A DNA stretch of 33,352 nucleotides, taken from positions 1-33,352 of the forward strand of contig DASWMP010000309.1 in assembly GCA_036399695.1 (NCBI GenBank), in the 5' to 3' direction. This document shows, one piece after another, positions 6,648 through 14,687 of this stretch; within the stretch, counting starts at the first letter, position 1, and every line of letters starts with the position of its first letter. A program made the translations under genes and the position numbers. The DNA is from DASVEE01 sp036399695 (GTDB lineage: Bacteria; Acidobacteriota; Thermoanaerobaculia; Gp7-AA8). The notes beneath the pieces were generated by a model. That model ran no database searches. It was not told where the DNA came from and was given only the letters and a program-made list of their open reading frames with translations.

Positions 6648-8660
6648 ATGAAACCACCTGAAGTCGTGACGCTTACTCCCGGTAAGCGCGTTCTTTTCCT
6701 GACGAAGGACCCGGAGCTCATCCGGAAGCAGCTCAGTGGCGAGCTCGACCTGCAGATGAAGGATCTGCGCGTCGAGGACCTGCTCGATGACATCAATACC
6801 GATGCGATGACGCCGGCCTGGGTCTGCTTCGATCACAAGCCGGAGGACATCGCACGCAACGCCTACGCCGGGCTCATCGTCAATGGGGAGCGGCTCTTCG
6901 CCCCCGACGCCCTGCGCAACGGCAACTTCGAGGTCATCGTCAGCGGCTACCGCAAAGGCGTCGGCAGCTCGCGCGAAACGGCCACGCAGTGCGAGGTCTT
7001 CAGCGGCATCAAGCTGGCCATCGCCGTTTCGTTTGCCCCGATTCACGCCGGCAACAACATCAACCAGGGGCTGCTGATGGGCACGCACGAGATGCTCATC
7101 CGCCTGCAGGCCGGCGACGGCGTCCCCCTGCGCGAGTTCTACGATTCGTACGATCCGATCACGCAGCTCATCATTCAGTGGGGCGGCCTCTTCCCGTTCT
7201 CGAAGGCCGTGGCCGACGGCGACGTGCAGTTGCCGGTGCCGGACAACGCGCCGCGGCCGATGACGATGGGGGAGAAGATCCTGGCCCGTCACATGCGCGG
7301 CGTCCCTGACGATCGCCGCTACGTGAAGCCGGGCGACGCCGTCGTGGTGGACGTCGACGGCGGCTACACGCACGAGTTCACGACCGCGCAGGTGCACTAC
7401 TTCCTGCAGCAGGAGTACGGGAAAGATTACGAGATCACGAACCCGAAGAAGTTCGCCGTGTTCGAGGATCACCTCATCTACACGGACGACGTGCCGCGCA
7501 TGCGGCCATTCATGGATAAGATCCAGACGCTGCGCGACCTGCAGCGCGAGTTCCAGCAGCACACGAACTGCCGCGACTTTTCGGCGAAGGGGAACGTCTC
7601 GCCCGGTATCTGCCACGAGGTCGCGCGCGAGTTCATCATCGATCCGGGCGACTTCATCCAGGCCACCGACAGCCATACCTGCATGGGCGGCGTGAACAAC
7701 GCCCTGGCCTGGGGCGTCGGGGCGACGGAGTATGCGAACCTCGTGCACTCCGGCTTCACGACGGTGGAGATGTCGGAGTCGATCCGCTTCGAGCTCGTCG
7801 GCCAGTTGCAGGAGAACGCCACGGCCAAGGACGTGATGCTGCACATCCTGCTCGAGTACGCGAAGCCGCAGTTGACGCTCGACCGGATCATGGAGTTCAC
7901 CGGCCCCGGCGTCCGCTCGCTGTCGCTCGACGAGCGGGCCACGCTGGCGAACATGGCCACGGAGTGCTCGGCGCGGACGGCTATCGTCGAAGCGGACGAG
8001 AAGACTTTCGAGTGGATCGGCGCGATGCGTCCGGACGTCGATCTCGACGTGCTCCGCGCTCGCGCGGTCTCGCCCGATCCCGACGCGGAGTACGCCGGCG
8101 GCGTGCACGTGATCGACCTCTCGACGATCCGGCCGATGGTGGCGCACCCGGGCGACCCGGATCACGGCATCGCCTCCGATCCGACGAACGGCGCCTTCAT
8201 CGACGACATCGGCGACGTGAAGATCGACATCGCTTACGCCGGCTCCTGCACCGCCGGCAAGATCGACGATCTACTCTTCTACCACCAGGTAGCGAAGGAA
8301 GCGGTTGACGCCGGCCTGAAGGTGGCGGACGGGGTGAAGTTCTTCATCCAGTTCGGCTCCCAGGCCGTCGAGAAGTTCGCCCGCGACAATGGTCTCGTCG
8401 ACACGTTCGAACGCGCCGGCGCCACCGTCCTCAACCCCGGCTGCGGCGCCTGCATCGGCTGCGGCCCCGGCGTCTCCGAAACCGGCGACGACGTCACGGT
8501 GAGCGCCATCAACCGCAACTACAAAGGCCGCAGCGGCCCCGGCAAGCTGTGGCTGGCGTCCCCGCTGACGGTAGCGGCCAGCGCCTTCACGGGCCAGATC
8601 ACGGCGTACAAGCCGGGGATGTTTGCGAATGTGCGGGAGGGGGCGGGGGCGGCGCGATAG
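6648..8660 (+). CDS. Aconitase/isopropylmalate dehydratase-family hydro-lyase, domain-permuted
   Basis: A 670-aa [4Fe-4S] hydro-lyase. The usual order is reversed: the swivel (small-subunit, LeuD-like) domain comes first, with DDINTDAMTPAWV and the GVGSSRETA loop within residues 45-115. The catalytic LeuC-like domain follows. Cluster cysteines are C345 in DSHTCMGG and C599/C602 in NPGCGACIGCG, where C605 is an extra cysteine. Other family features are SHTCMGGVNNALAWGVG, MATECSARTAI and the SCTAGKIDDL loop. Known family reactions are isomerisations of citrate, isopropylmalate, homocitrate or methylcitrate; the substrate here cannot be told, since no leu or TCA neighbours are present. The typical SSREH histidine is replaced by T. 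ATG at 6648 is preceded by GAAGAGG. Confidence 0.88.
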   Translation: MKPPEVVTLTPGKRVLFLTKDPELIRKQLSGELDLQMKDLRVEDLLDDINTDAMTPAWVCFDHKPEDIARNAYAGLIVNGERLFAPDALRNGNFEVIVSGYRKGVGSSRETATQCEVFSGIKLAIAVSFAPIHAGNNINQGLLMGTHEMLIRLQAGDGVPLREFYDSYDPITQLIIQWGGLFPFSKAVADGDVQLPVPDNAPRPMTMGEKILARHMRGVPDDRRYVKPGDAVVVDVDGGYTHEFTTAQVHYFLQQEYGKDYEITNPKKFAVFEDHLIYTDDVPRMRPFMDKIQTLRDLQREFQQHTNCRDFSAKGNVSPGICHEVAREFIIDPGDFIQATDSHTCMGGVNNALAWGVGATEYANLVHSGFTTVEMSESIRFELVGQLQENATAKDVMLHILLEYAKPQLTLDRIMEFTGPGVRSLSLDERATLANMATECSARTAIVEADEKTFEWIGAMRPDVDLDVLRARAVSPDPDAEYAGGVHVIDLSTIRPMVAHPGDPDHGIASDPTNGAFIDDIGDVKIDIAYAGSCTAGKIDDLLFYHQVAKEAVDAGLKVADGVKFFIQFGSQAVEKFARDNGLVDTFERAGATVLNPGCGACIGCGPGVSETGDDVTVSAINRNYKGRSGPGKLWLASPLTVAASAFTGQITAYKPGMFANVREGAGAAR

Positions 8661-8675
8661 GGTTAAAATCAAATC

Positions 8676-8897
8676 ATGACGAAGACCGTCACAGCAGCGG
8701 ACGCACAGGAGCACTTCCTGTCACTTCTCGATGAGCTTGCCGGCTCGCGCGAAGAAATGCTCGTCACCAGGGACGGCGAAGTCGTTGCTAAAGTCGTCCC
8801 ACTCGAGCCGCTCCCCCGAGAAGCACTCCTTGGCACACTCACGTTTCACGAGGACATCGTCGCGCCCATTGAGGAAACGTGGAACGCTGAGCAGTGA
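8676..8897 (+). CDS. Type II antitoxin, Phd/YefM-like
   Basis: A 73-aa protein with the Phd/YefM pattern: N-terminal TVTAADAQEHFLSLLDEL, a beta strand EEMLVTRDGEVVAKVVPL, then a variable C-terminal tail that would wrap the toxin. It should bind the promoter and neutralise the downstream PIN toxin. Its stop overlaps the toxin start by 4 bp (GTGA at 8894-8897), the standard coupled arrangement. It starts 15 bp after the aconitase stop, so it may partly share that transcript. Confidence 0.88.
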   Translation: MTKTVTAADAQEHFLSLLDELAGSREEMLVTRDGEVVAKVVPLEPLPREALLGTLTFHEDIVAPIEETWNAEQ

Positions 8898-9280
8898 TTG
8901 TTGCGGATACGCACACCTGGCTCTGGTGGACGGCAAGTCCGGGACTGTTATCGCCCGCTGCGGTGCAGGCTCTTGGCAATAGCGACGTCATAGGTGTGTC
9001 AGCGATCAGTTGCTGGGAAGCCGCGACGTTGATACAGCGGGGACGTGTCAGCGCCGATCGTGACCCAAAGGCCTGGATCGACATGGCTCTCCAGCTTCGC
9101 GGGATTCGTCTGCTCCCGATCGCACCCGCTATCGGAGTGATCGCTGCACTGCTTCCACGAGAGTTCCCAGGAGATCCCGCGGACCGTCTGATCACCGCAA
9201 CGGCGATTCATCACGGCGTACCGCTCGTCACGAAAGACGGGAAGATCCGCCACGCGAATGTCGTCGAGACGATCTGGTAG
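8894..9280 (+). CDS. PIN-domain ribonuclease toxin (VapC-like)
   Basis: A 128-aa PIN-domain protein. The acidic active-site residues are visible: D5 in IVADTHTWLWW, E43 in SAISCWEAATL, and D96/D97-type residues in GDPADRLITATA. The opening DTHTWLWW and the closing LVTKDGKIRH are typical of the VapC subgroup paired with Phd antitoxins. Expected to cleave RNA when freed from the antitoxin. It starts with GTG. It seems intact. Confidence 0.9.
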   Translation: MIVADTHTWLWWTASPGLLSPAAVQALGNSDVIGVSAISCWEAATLIQRGRVSADRDPKAWIDMALQLRGIRLLPIAPAIGVIAALLPREFPGDPADRLITATAIHHGVPLVTKDGKIRHANVVETIW

Positions 9281-9283
9281 ACG

Positions 9284-9482
9284 TCACCCCCGCGTAGCCG
9301 CCAGCTTCGCTCCAGCGACCACCAGGCACCCGCCCGCCACCCGCTCGAACAGCCTGGCGTGCTTCCCGTAGAGGGCGCGGCCCCGATCTGTGGCGTAGGC
9401 GTAGGTGAAGAGCACCGGGAGCTCGATGACCATCGACACCAGCCCGCGTAGCGGCGAAGAGGAGAATGTTGGAGAGCGACAT
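9284..9482 (-). pseudogene. 3' remnant of a LysE/RhtB-family exporter
   Basis: Only about the last 65 codons survive. Reading down from 9482, the segment SLSNILLFAATRAG is in one frame and the continuation LRGLVSMVIELPVLFTYAYA through LFERVAGGCLVVAGAKLA is in another, so a 1-nt frameshift lies near 9440. The pattern (a hydrophobic helix, a basic RxxxxGK loop, then RVAGGCLVVAGAKLA) matches the C-terminal end of LysE-type amino-acid exporters, usually about 205 aa. It follows the MocR regulator by only 3 bp on the same strand, so a deletion probably fused the two. Non-functional. Confidence 0.6.
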
Positions 9483-9485
9483 CGT

Positions 9486-10808
9486 TCAGGTCGTCGCCGA
9501 GACACGGCGGCGCGGCATCAGGATACTCGCGAGGTCGGCGGCGAAGCGTGCCGCGTCGCGCGGCTCGAGCGCGGCGATCGTGACGCGGATGGCCGGAGGC
9601 GTTTCCAGCCGGTACCGCTCGCCCGCTTTCACTCCCCAGCCGGCATGCAGCAGCGCCTGCACGACGGCCGTCTCCTCCGGCACCGGAATCCAGACGTTGA
9701 GCCCCGACGCACCATGCGCGCGGATGCCGTGCGTCGCCAGCTCGCGCAGGAGGGCATCCCGCCGTTCGCCATAGACGCGCTCCGCCCGTCCCAGCAGCTT
9801 CTGCGTGGCCCGGCTGGACCAGAGCGAGACGACGAGCCGCTGCAGGACGTGACTGACCCAGCGGATGCCGAGCGTCTGCCGTCCTTCGACGCGCATGTGC
9901 GTGTGGGCGTCGCTGGCCAGGACGGCCACGCGCAGGTCCGGCCCCAGCGATTTCGACGTCGAGCGGACGACGGCCCAGCGTGTCCGCGCCGCGTCGATCA
10001 GAGTGACGTACGGCGCACCGGCCACCGGACCGGCGTGATCGTCCTCGATGACCATCGCTTCCGGAAAAGACGCCAGGACCATGCGCAGCTCGCGGGCGCG
10101 CTTCGCCGTAATTGCGGAGCCGAACGGATTCTGCGCCCGTGGCGTGACGATCACGGCCTCCGCGCTGCGCAAAGCCTTCCGCAGTGCCTCGGGACGTGGC
10201 CCCTCGTCATCGACAGCCACCGCCACCGGAACCAGCGACAGCGCGTTCAGCAGGTCGAGCACACCGGTGAAGCACGGATCCTCGACCGCCACGCGATCGC
10301 CTGCACGGAGCTGCTCGCGCAGTACCCGTTCGATCCCGTCGAGTGCGCCGCTGACGACAGAGATGTGCGTCGACGGTACACGGTCGGCGCGGAACTGCTC
10401 GCGCGCCAGCTCCAGCAGCGCGGGCTCGTTCAGTTCGTGGCCATAGACGCGCTGTCCCACCTGCACCCGGCGCATGGCGGCGTCGAGATCCGGCAGGAGC
10501 GCCAGGTCGGGATTCCCTTCCTGCAGGTCGCGCACTCCCGCGGGAAGCGGCGTTTCAGCCGGCGCCGCGATCGGCGCGGCATGGCGCACGCGCGTCCCGC
10601 GCCGCCCATCGGCGACGAGGACGCCGCGATCCTGGAGCAGGCGATAGGAGGCCGCCACTGTAGCCGGGCTGACGCCGAGGTGGACGGCCAGCGGACGGAC
10701 GGCCGGCAGCAACTCCCCGGCAGCTATCTTCCCGCCCGCTACCGCTTCCTCGATCGACCGGGCGATCTTGACCGTGCTGTCTCCGCTAATGTACTTTTGT
10801 ACCAGCAT
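9486..10808 (-). CDS. MocR-type GntR regulator with aminotransferase-like domain
   Basis: A 440-aa protein. Residues about 10-75 form a GntR winged helix (IEEAVAGGKIAAGELLPAVR, LGVSPATVAASYRLLQ). The rest is a fold-type I aminotransferase-like effector domain that should bind PLP: the Schiff-base lysine is in RSTSKSLGPDLRVA, and the PLP-contact motifs EDPCFTG, PRAQNPFGS and IEDDHAG are present. MocR regulators sense PLP or amino-acid derivatives. It diverges from a pyridoxamine-phosphate-oxidase-like gene, which suggests control of vitamin B6 chemistry. Start ATG at 10808 contains the inner GTAC dyad, so the operator would lie partly in the start of the gene. The gene is followed by the truncated LysE remnant. 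Confidence 0.9.
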   Translation of the reverse strand: MLVQKYISGDSTVKIARSIEEAVAGGKIAAGELLPAVRPLAVHLGVSPATVAASYRLLQDRGVLVADGRRGTRVRHAAPIAAPAETPLPAGVRDLQEGNPDLALLPDLDAAMRRVQVGQRVYGHELNEPALLELAREQFRADRVPSTHISVVSGALDGIERVLREQLRAGDRVAVEDPCFTGVLDLLNALSLVPVAVAVDDEGPRPEALRKALRSAEAVIVTPRAQNPFGSAITAKRARELRMVLASFPEAMVIEDDHAGPVAGAPYVTLIDAARTRWAVVRSTSKSLGPDLRVAVLASDAHTHMRVEGRQTLGIRWVSHVLQRLVVSLWSSRATQKLLGRAERVYGERRDALLRELATHGIRAHGASGLNVWIPVPEETAVVQALLHAGWGVKAGERYRLETPPAIRVTIAALEPRDAARFAADLASILMPRRRVSATT

Positions 10809-10830
10809 AACGACAACATTGTACTAGTAC
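10791..10830. promoter_or_regulatory. Candidate MocR operator and divergent promoter
   Basis: Paired GTAC sites: GTACTTTTGTAC (10791-10802) and GTACTAGTAC (10821-10830), the two dyads about 28 bp apart centre to centre. A possible plus-strand promoter uses TTGTAC at 10797-10802 and TGTACT at 10820-10825 with a 17-bp spacer; transcription would start a few bases before a GGAG Shine-Dalgarno at 10835-10838 and the ATG at 10846. A regulator bound here would cover both elements. The repeats are seen; the role is inferred. Confidence 0.5.
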
Positions 10831-10845
10831 ATTCGGAGAATAGCC

Positions 10846-11496
10846 ATGACGTTGCAGACAGAGCGGACGACCGTGAAGCGGCTCGCCAAACGCGGGAACT
10901 ATGAACGTGAGACCGTCCACGCCATCCTCGACGAGGCCCTGATCTGCCATGTCGGCTTCGTGATCGACGGCCAGCCGGTCGTCATTCCGACGATCCACTG
11001 GCGCGACGGCGACCGTCTCTACCTGCACGGCTCCGCCGCCAACCGTATGCTGCGCACCCTGCGCGACAGCGGCGTCGACGCCTGCGTCACCGTGACGCTC
11101 CTCGATGCCCTGATCCTGGCCCGCTCCGCCTTTCATCACTCCATGAATTACCGCTCGGTCGTGATCATGGGGAAGGCCGTCGCCGTCACCGACCGCGAGG
11201 AGAAGCTCCACGCGCTTGACCGGCTGGTGGAGCATGTCGTTCCCGGCCGTGCCCCATTCGTCCGCCCCGCCAACGACGCGGAGCTGAAACAGACGCTCGT
11301 GCTGGCGATCCCGATCGACGAAGCCTCTGCCAAAGTCCGCACCGGCGGCGCGCTCGATGAAGACGAGGACTACGCCCTGGACGTGTGGGCGGGCGTGGTG
11401 CCGATGCGCCTGGTCGCCGGCGCGCCCGAGCCCGACGAGAAGATGCCGCCGGGCGTACCGGTGCCGGAGTATTTGTTGGGCTATCGGCGGGGGTGA
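10846..11496 (+). CDS. Pyridoxamine 5'-phosphate oxidase-like flavin-binding protein
   Basis: A 216-aa split-barrel FMN-binding protein of the nitroimidazole-resistance/pyridoxamine oxidase-like family (Pyridox_ox_2 type). The pattern is visible in KRGNYERETVHAILDEALICHVGF, DGQPVVIPTIHWRDGDRLYLHG, the conserved SMNYRSVVIMGKA strand, and the C-terminal AGVVPMRL. It may oxidise a B6 vitamer or bind FMN, F420 or heme; the sequence alone does not decide. GGAG lies 7 nt before the ATG. Divergence from the PLP-binding MocR regulator makes a B6-linked role attractive, but that is inference. Confidence 0.82.
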   Translation: MTLQTERTTVKRLAKRGNYERETVHAILDEALICHVGFVIDGQPVVIPTIHWRDGDRLYLHGSAANRMLRTLRDSGVDACVTVTLLDALILARSAFHHSMNYRSVVIMGKAVAVTDREEKLHALDRLVEHVVPGRAPFVRPANDAELKQTLVLAIPIDEASAKVRTGGALDEDEDYALDVWAGVVPMRLVAGAPEPDEKMPPGVPVPEYLLGYRRG

Positions 11497-11525
11497 CGGG
11501 CGGGGCGGGGGAGGTTTTTGGTTTT

Positions 11526-11586
11526 GGTTTTTGGTTGTTGGTGGGGAACGCTACGTCCTACCGGTCCTCACCAACAACCAAAAACC
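11526..11586. repeat. GGTTGTTGG-family inverted repeat
   Basis: Arms of 18 bp, GGTTTTTGGTTGTTGGTG (11526-11543) and its exact complement (11569-11586), flanked by further GGTTTTG/CCAAAAACC runs to about 11610. It sits between two convergent genes, so the transcript hairpin could act as a bidirectional terminator, but there is no clear U-run. A related GGTTGTTGG run lies at 2409-2428. Confidence 0.75.
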
Positions 11587-11624
11587 AACAACCAAAAACC
11601 CAACAACCAACCCCCGCCTCTCCT

Positions 11625-12194
11625 CTACATGGACCAGGGCGGCGCGATGTGATTCATGCGCGCATACGCAATCACCTGCCCGAGGTGCTCGTGCAGGTGG
11701 GTCAGGTGCGCGGTCAGGACCGCGCGCTGGGTTGCAGGCTTGCCGGCCAGCCGGGTGCCTTTCTCCAGCTCCGCGTCCGTCATCCTCACTACCGTTTCAC
11801 GTACATGCTTGAACGAGCGGCGGAGCTCCGCCACGATGACCTGCTTGTTCGTGATTTTCTCCGGGTCCTTCGGCATGTCGTCCGGCGGAGGGGTTCCCAG
11901 GAGATTGGCCATGAAATACGTCGACGCGGCCACGTGCCCGAACACTTCGCTGAAACTCCGCACTTCCTTCGACGAGCGCCAGGTGTACAGCTTCACCGGC
12001 ACCTTCGTCGCGAGATCGAGGTACTTGTGCTCGAGCTCATCGAGGTTGGCGAGGAACTCGGCCCGGTAACCGCTGGTCGGCGCGGCCGTTAGGGGCGCTG
12101 CCTGCTTCGGTGTCTGCTGGAGGGCGGCCGCGGAGGCCGTGAGCGGCACCGCGACGAGCGCGAGCGTGAACAGACATCGGGCAATGGAGTGCAT
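11625..12194 (-). CDS. Exported DinB-like protein
   Basis: A 189-aa protein beginning with a signal peptide (MHSIARCLFTLALVAVP, cleavage near TASAAA). The mature part has the four-helix DinB/YfiT-like pattern, with the first metal-ligand histidine in FSEVFGHVAAS and the C-terminal HLTHLHEHLGQVIAYARMN, where further His residues would bind a divalent metal. DinB-like proteins are mostly uncharacterised; some are thiol-transferases. Secretion is unusual for most DinB relatives but common in some soil lineages. The ATG at 12194 was chosen because it directly precedes the signal peptide; the frame stays open upstream. Confidence 0.8.
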   Translation of the reverse strand: MHSIARCLFTLALVAVPLTASAAALQQTPKQAAPLTAAPTSGYRAEFLANLDELEHKYLDLATKVPVKLYTWRSSKEVRSFSEVFGHVAASTYFMANLLGTPPPDDMPKDPEKITNKQVIVAELRRSFKHVRETVVRMTDAELEKGTRLAGKPATQRAVLTAHLTHLHEHLGQVIAYARMNHIAPPWSM

Positions 12195-12384
12195 ACGCTC
12201 GATTTTACGTCGGGAAGCGGACAAAGTTGCGAATCGCGACAGCCATTCACTGCCGCGTTCGGCGCGTTGCGGCACAGGTGTGTGGCAGCCGCGTCGGGCC
12301 GGTTGAGCTACAATCCGCGACCTTGGCCCGGCGCGCTCCGCGTGCCCTGGTTTCCCGAGGCCAATCCGAACGAGGAGCTTCCCA

Positions 12385-13530
12385 ATGGACTTCCGTCTTA
12401 CAGACGAGCAGCAGCAAATCCAGCAGATGGTCCGCGAGTTCGCGCTCAGCGAGATCAAGCCGCACCTGATGGAGTGGGATGAAGCGCAGCACTTCCCTGT
12501 CGACACCTTCAAGAAGGCCGGCGAGCTCGGTCTGCTCGGCGCCATCTTCCCCGAGGAGTACGGCGGCGCGGGGCTGTCGTATATCGACTACGTGAACATC
12601 GTCGAGGAACTCGGCGTCGTCGACAGCGGATTCGCCCTCTCCGTAGCCGCGCACAACTCCCTCTGCACCGGCCACATTTACCTGGCCGGCAATGAAGAAC
12701 AGAAGAAGCAGTGGCTGCCGAAACTGACGAGCGGCGAATGGATCGGCGCCTGGGGCCTTACCGAACCTGGCTCCGGCAGCGACGCCTCGGGCATGCTCAC
12801 GACTGCCGTCAAAGACGGCAACGAGTGGGTCCTGAACGGAACGAAGAATTTCATCACCAACGCCACTTACGCCAACATCGCCGTCGTCCTCGCCGTCACC
12901 GACCGCGGCGATCAGAAGCACGGCATCACCGCCTTCGCCGTCGAGATGGACCGCAAGGGTATCCGCCCCGGCAAGAAAGAGAACAAGCTCGGCATGCGCG
13001 TCTCCGACACTGCCGAACTGGTGATGGAAGACTGCCGCGTTACCGACGACAACGTGCTCGGGAAGCTCGGGTACGGCTTCATCGACGCCATGAAGATCCT
13101 GGACGGCGGACGCATCTCCATCGCCGCCCTCTCCCTCGGCGTCGCCCGCGGCGCGTACGAAGCGGCTCGCGACTACTCGAAGCAGCGCCACGCCTTCGGC
13201 AAGCCGATCTCCGACTTCCAGTCCATCCAGTTCATGCTCGCCGACATGGCCACCGAGATCGACGCCGCGCGCCTGCTGACTTACCGCGCCGCGACGATGA
13301 AGGACGCGGGGGAGCGCGTGACTCAGTTCTCCGCCATGGCCAAGCTCTACGCCTCCGAAGTGGCGGTGCGCGCGACCGAGAAGGGCGTGCAGATCTTCGG
13401 CGGCTACGGATTCATCAAAGAGTTCCCAGCCGAGAAGTTCTACCGCGACGTGAAGCTCTGCACGATCGGCGAAGGCACGAGCGAGATCCAGCGGCTGGTG
13501 ATCGCGCGGAACCTGCTGACCGGCAAGTAA
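12385..13530 (+). CDS. Acyl-CoA dehydrogenase (short/medium-chain type)
   Basis: FAD enzyme that introduces the alpha-beta double bond of an acyl-CoA and passes electrons to ETF. At 381 aa it has typical family length. Visible family signatures are WGLTEPGSGSDASGM (FAD/substrate), NGTKNFITNAT, GGRISIAALSLGVA, RHAFGKPISDFQSIQ and QIFGGYGFIKEFPAEKFYRD. The expected catalytic glutamate is E363 in CTIGEGTSEIQRL. ATG at 12385 follows GAGGAG at 12372-12377 (7-nt spacing). Chain-length specificity cannot be read. The next gene, meaB, points to propionyl/branched-chain acyl-CoA metabolism. Confidence 0.94.
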   Translation: MDFRLTDEQQQIQQMVREFALSEIKPHLMEWDEAQHFPVDTFKKAGELGLLGAIFPEEYGGAGLSYIDYVNIVEELGVVDSGFALSVAAHNSLCTGHIYLAGNEEQKKQWLPKLTSGEWIGAWGLTEPGSGSDASGMLTTAVKDGNEWVLNGTKNFITNATYANIAVVLAVTDRGDQKHGITAFAVEMDRKGIRPGKKENKLGMRVSDTAELVMEDCRVTDDNVLGKLGYGFIDAMKILDGGRISIAALSLGVARGAYEAARDYSKQRHAFGKPISDFQSIQFMLADMATEIDAARLLTYRAATMKDAGERVTQFSAMAKLYASEVAVRATEKGVQIFGGYGFIKEFPAEKFYRDVKLCTIGEGTSEIQRLVIARNLLTGK

Positions 13531-13541
13531 GGCTCGAAAAG

Positions 13542-13628
13542 CATGAACGCAGAACGCAAAGCGCAGAACGATGAATTGAGAAACTCTTTCTTAATTGTGC
13601 GTTCTGCGCTTTGCGTTCTGCGTTCATG
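13542..13628. repeat. GTTCTGCGTTCTGC-family inverted repeat
   Basis: Perfect 29-bp arms (13542-13570 and 13600-13628) separated by 29 nt, in the gap between the acyl-CoA dehydrogenase and meaB. The arm is built of GCAGAACGC units. The right arm contains an in-frame ATG (13626) for meaB, which is why I prefer the later start. The family recurs at 20360-20462 and 28087-28177. It may serve as transcript hairpin; no U-tract follows. Confidence 0.9.
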
Positions 13629-13640
13629 CCTCTTCATCCC

Positions 13641-14594
13641 ATGAGCGACCTCCAACCCATCATCGACGGCATCCTCGCCGGCAAAGCGCGCCTGCTCGCC
13701 CGCGGGATCACGCTCGTCGAGTCGCATGACGAGCGCGCCTCCCGGCTTTTGGCGGAGGTTTACCCCGCTACCGGACGCGCGCGCATTCTCGGAATCACCG
13801 GCTCGCCCGGCGCCGGCAAGTCGACGCTCGTCGCGGCGATGGCCAAGCACTACCGCAAGCAGGGGAAGCGCGTCGGCATCGTCGCCGTCGATCCCACCTC
13901 GCCGTTCACCGGCGGGGCGATCCTCGGCGACCGCATCCGCATGACGGAGCTCTACACCGACCGCGGCGTCTTCATCCGTTCGATGGCCACGCGCGGTTTC
14001 CTCGGCGGCCTGGCGAAAGCGACCAACGACGTCGTCGATCTGCTCGACGCCGCCGGCTTCGACGTCGTCCTCGTCGAGACCGTCGGAGTGGGGCAGGACG
14101 AGGTGGAGGTCGTGCGCACCGTGCAGACGAACCTCGTCGTCCTCGTGCCCGGCATGGGAGACGACATCCAGGCCATCAAGGCAGGGATCATGGAGATCGG
14201 CGACGTCTTCGTCGTCAACAAAGCCGATCGTCCGGGCGCCGACAAGACCGTCACCGAGGTGACGATGATGATGTCGCTCGTCGAAGAGCATGGCGACTGG
14301 GTGCCGCCGATCGTGAAGACCGTCGCCTCGAAGAACGAAGGCATTCTCGAGCTGGACGAGGCCATCGTGAAGCACTACGACTACCTCGCCGCCTCCGGTG
14401 AGCTCGACCGCCGCAATCGCGAGCGGGTGCGCATTCGCATCGAGACACAACTGAAGGAAGGATTCATGTCCCGCCTCATTGGCGGTGCCATCTCCCGGGA
14501 CGCTTACGAGCAGTTGCTGGAAGACGTGCTCCGCAAACGCAACAACCCGCACGACGCGGCAGAGAGCGTGCTGGGCAGAATCAGTTGGCGGTAG
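13641..14594 (+). CDS. meaB: Methylmalonyl-CoA mutase-associated GTPase MeaB
   Basis: G3E-family GTPase that protects and loads the B12-dependent methylmalonyl-CoA mutase. The 317-aa product has the P-loop GITGSPGAGKST (51-62), VAVDPTSPFTGGAILGDRIR (switch I region), VETVGVGQDEVEV (Walker B/switch II) and the NKAD base-recognition motif. ATG at 13641 (MSDLQPII) is chosen over ATGs at 13611 and 13626, which fall in the repeat. No mutase subunit is present in this window, so the partner is encoded elsewhere. The acyl-CoA dehydrogenase lies just upstream. Confidence 0.94.
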   Translation: MSDLQPIIDGILAGKARLLARGITLVESHDERASRLLAEVYPATGRARILGITGSPGAGKSTLVAAMAKHYRKQGKRVGIVAVDPTSPFTGGAILGDRIRMTELYTDRGVFIRSMATRGFLGGLAKATNDVVDLLDAAGFDVVLVETVGVGQDEVEVVRTVQTNLVVLVPGMGDDIQAIKAGIMEIGDVFVVNKADRPGADKTVTEVTMMMSLVEEHGDWVPPIVKTVASKNEGILELDEAIVKHYDYLAASGELDRRNRERVRIRIETQLKEGFMSRLIGGAISRDAYEQLLEDVLRKRNNPHDAAESVLGRISWR

Positions 14595-14601
14595 GCTGGA
14601 A

Positions 14602-14660
14602 TGTAGGACAGACACTCCTGCCTGTCCGCTGTTCCCTCCACCGCCAACCGCCAACCGCCC
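14602..14660. repeat. Hairpin repeat copy plus CCGCCAACCGCC run
   Basis: Positions 14602-14628 carry a variant of the GGACAGACA hairpin with loop CTCC and one altered base in the right arm. Positions 14640-14660 carry direct copies of CCGCCAACCG, the complement of the GGTTGGCGGTTGGCAG family seen after mutS. The whole sits between meaB and pheT. Confidence 0.75.
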
Positions 14661-14687
14661 AACTGCATCCATTACAATCCGCCTCCC

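Noticed and set aside
6411..8165. Long antisense open frame opposite the aconitase gene
   Set aside because: Same reason: biased translation of a GC-rich antisense strand, no motif.
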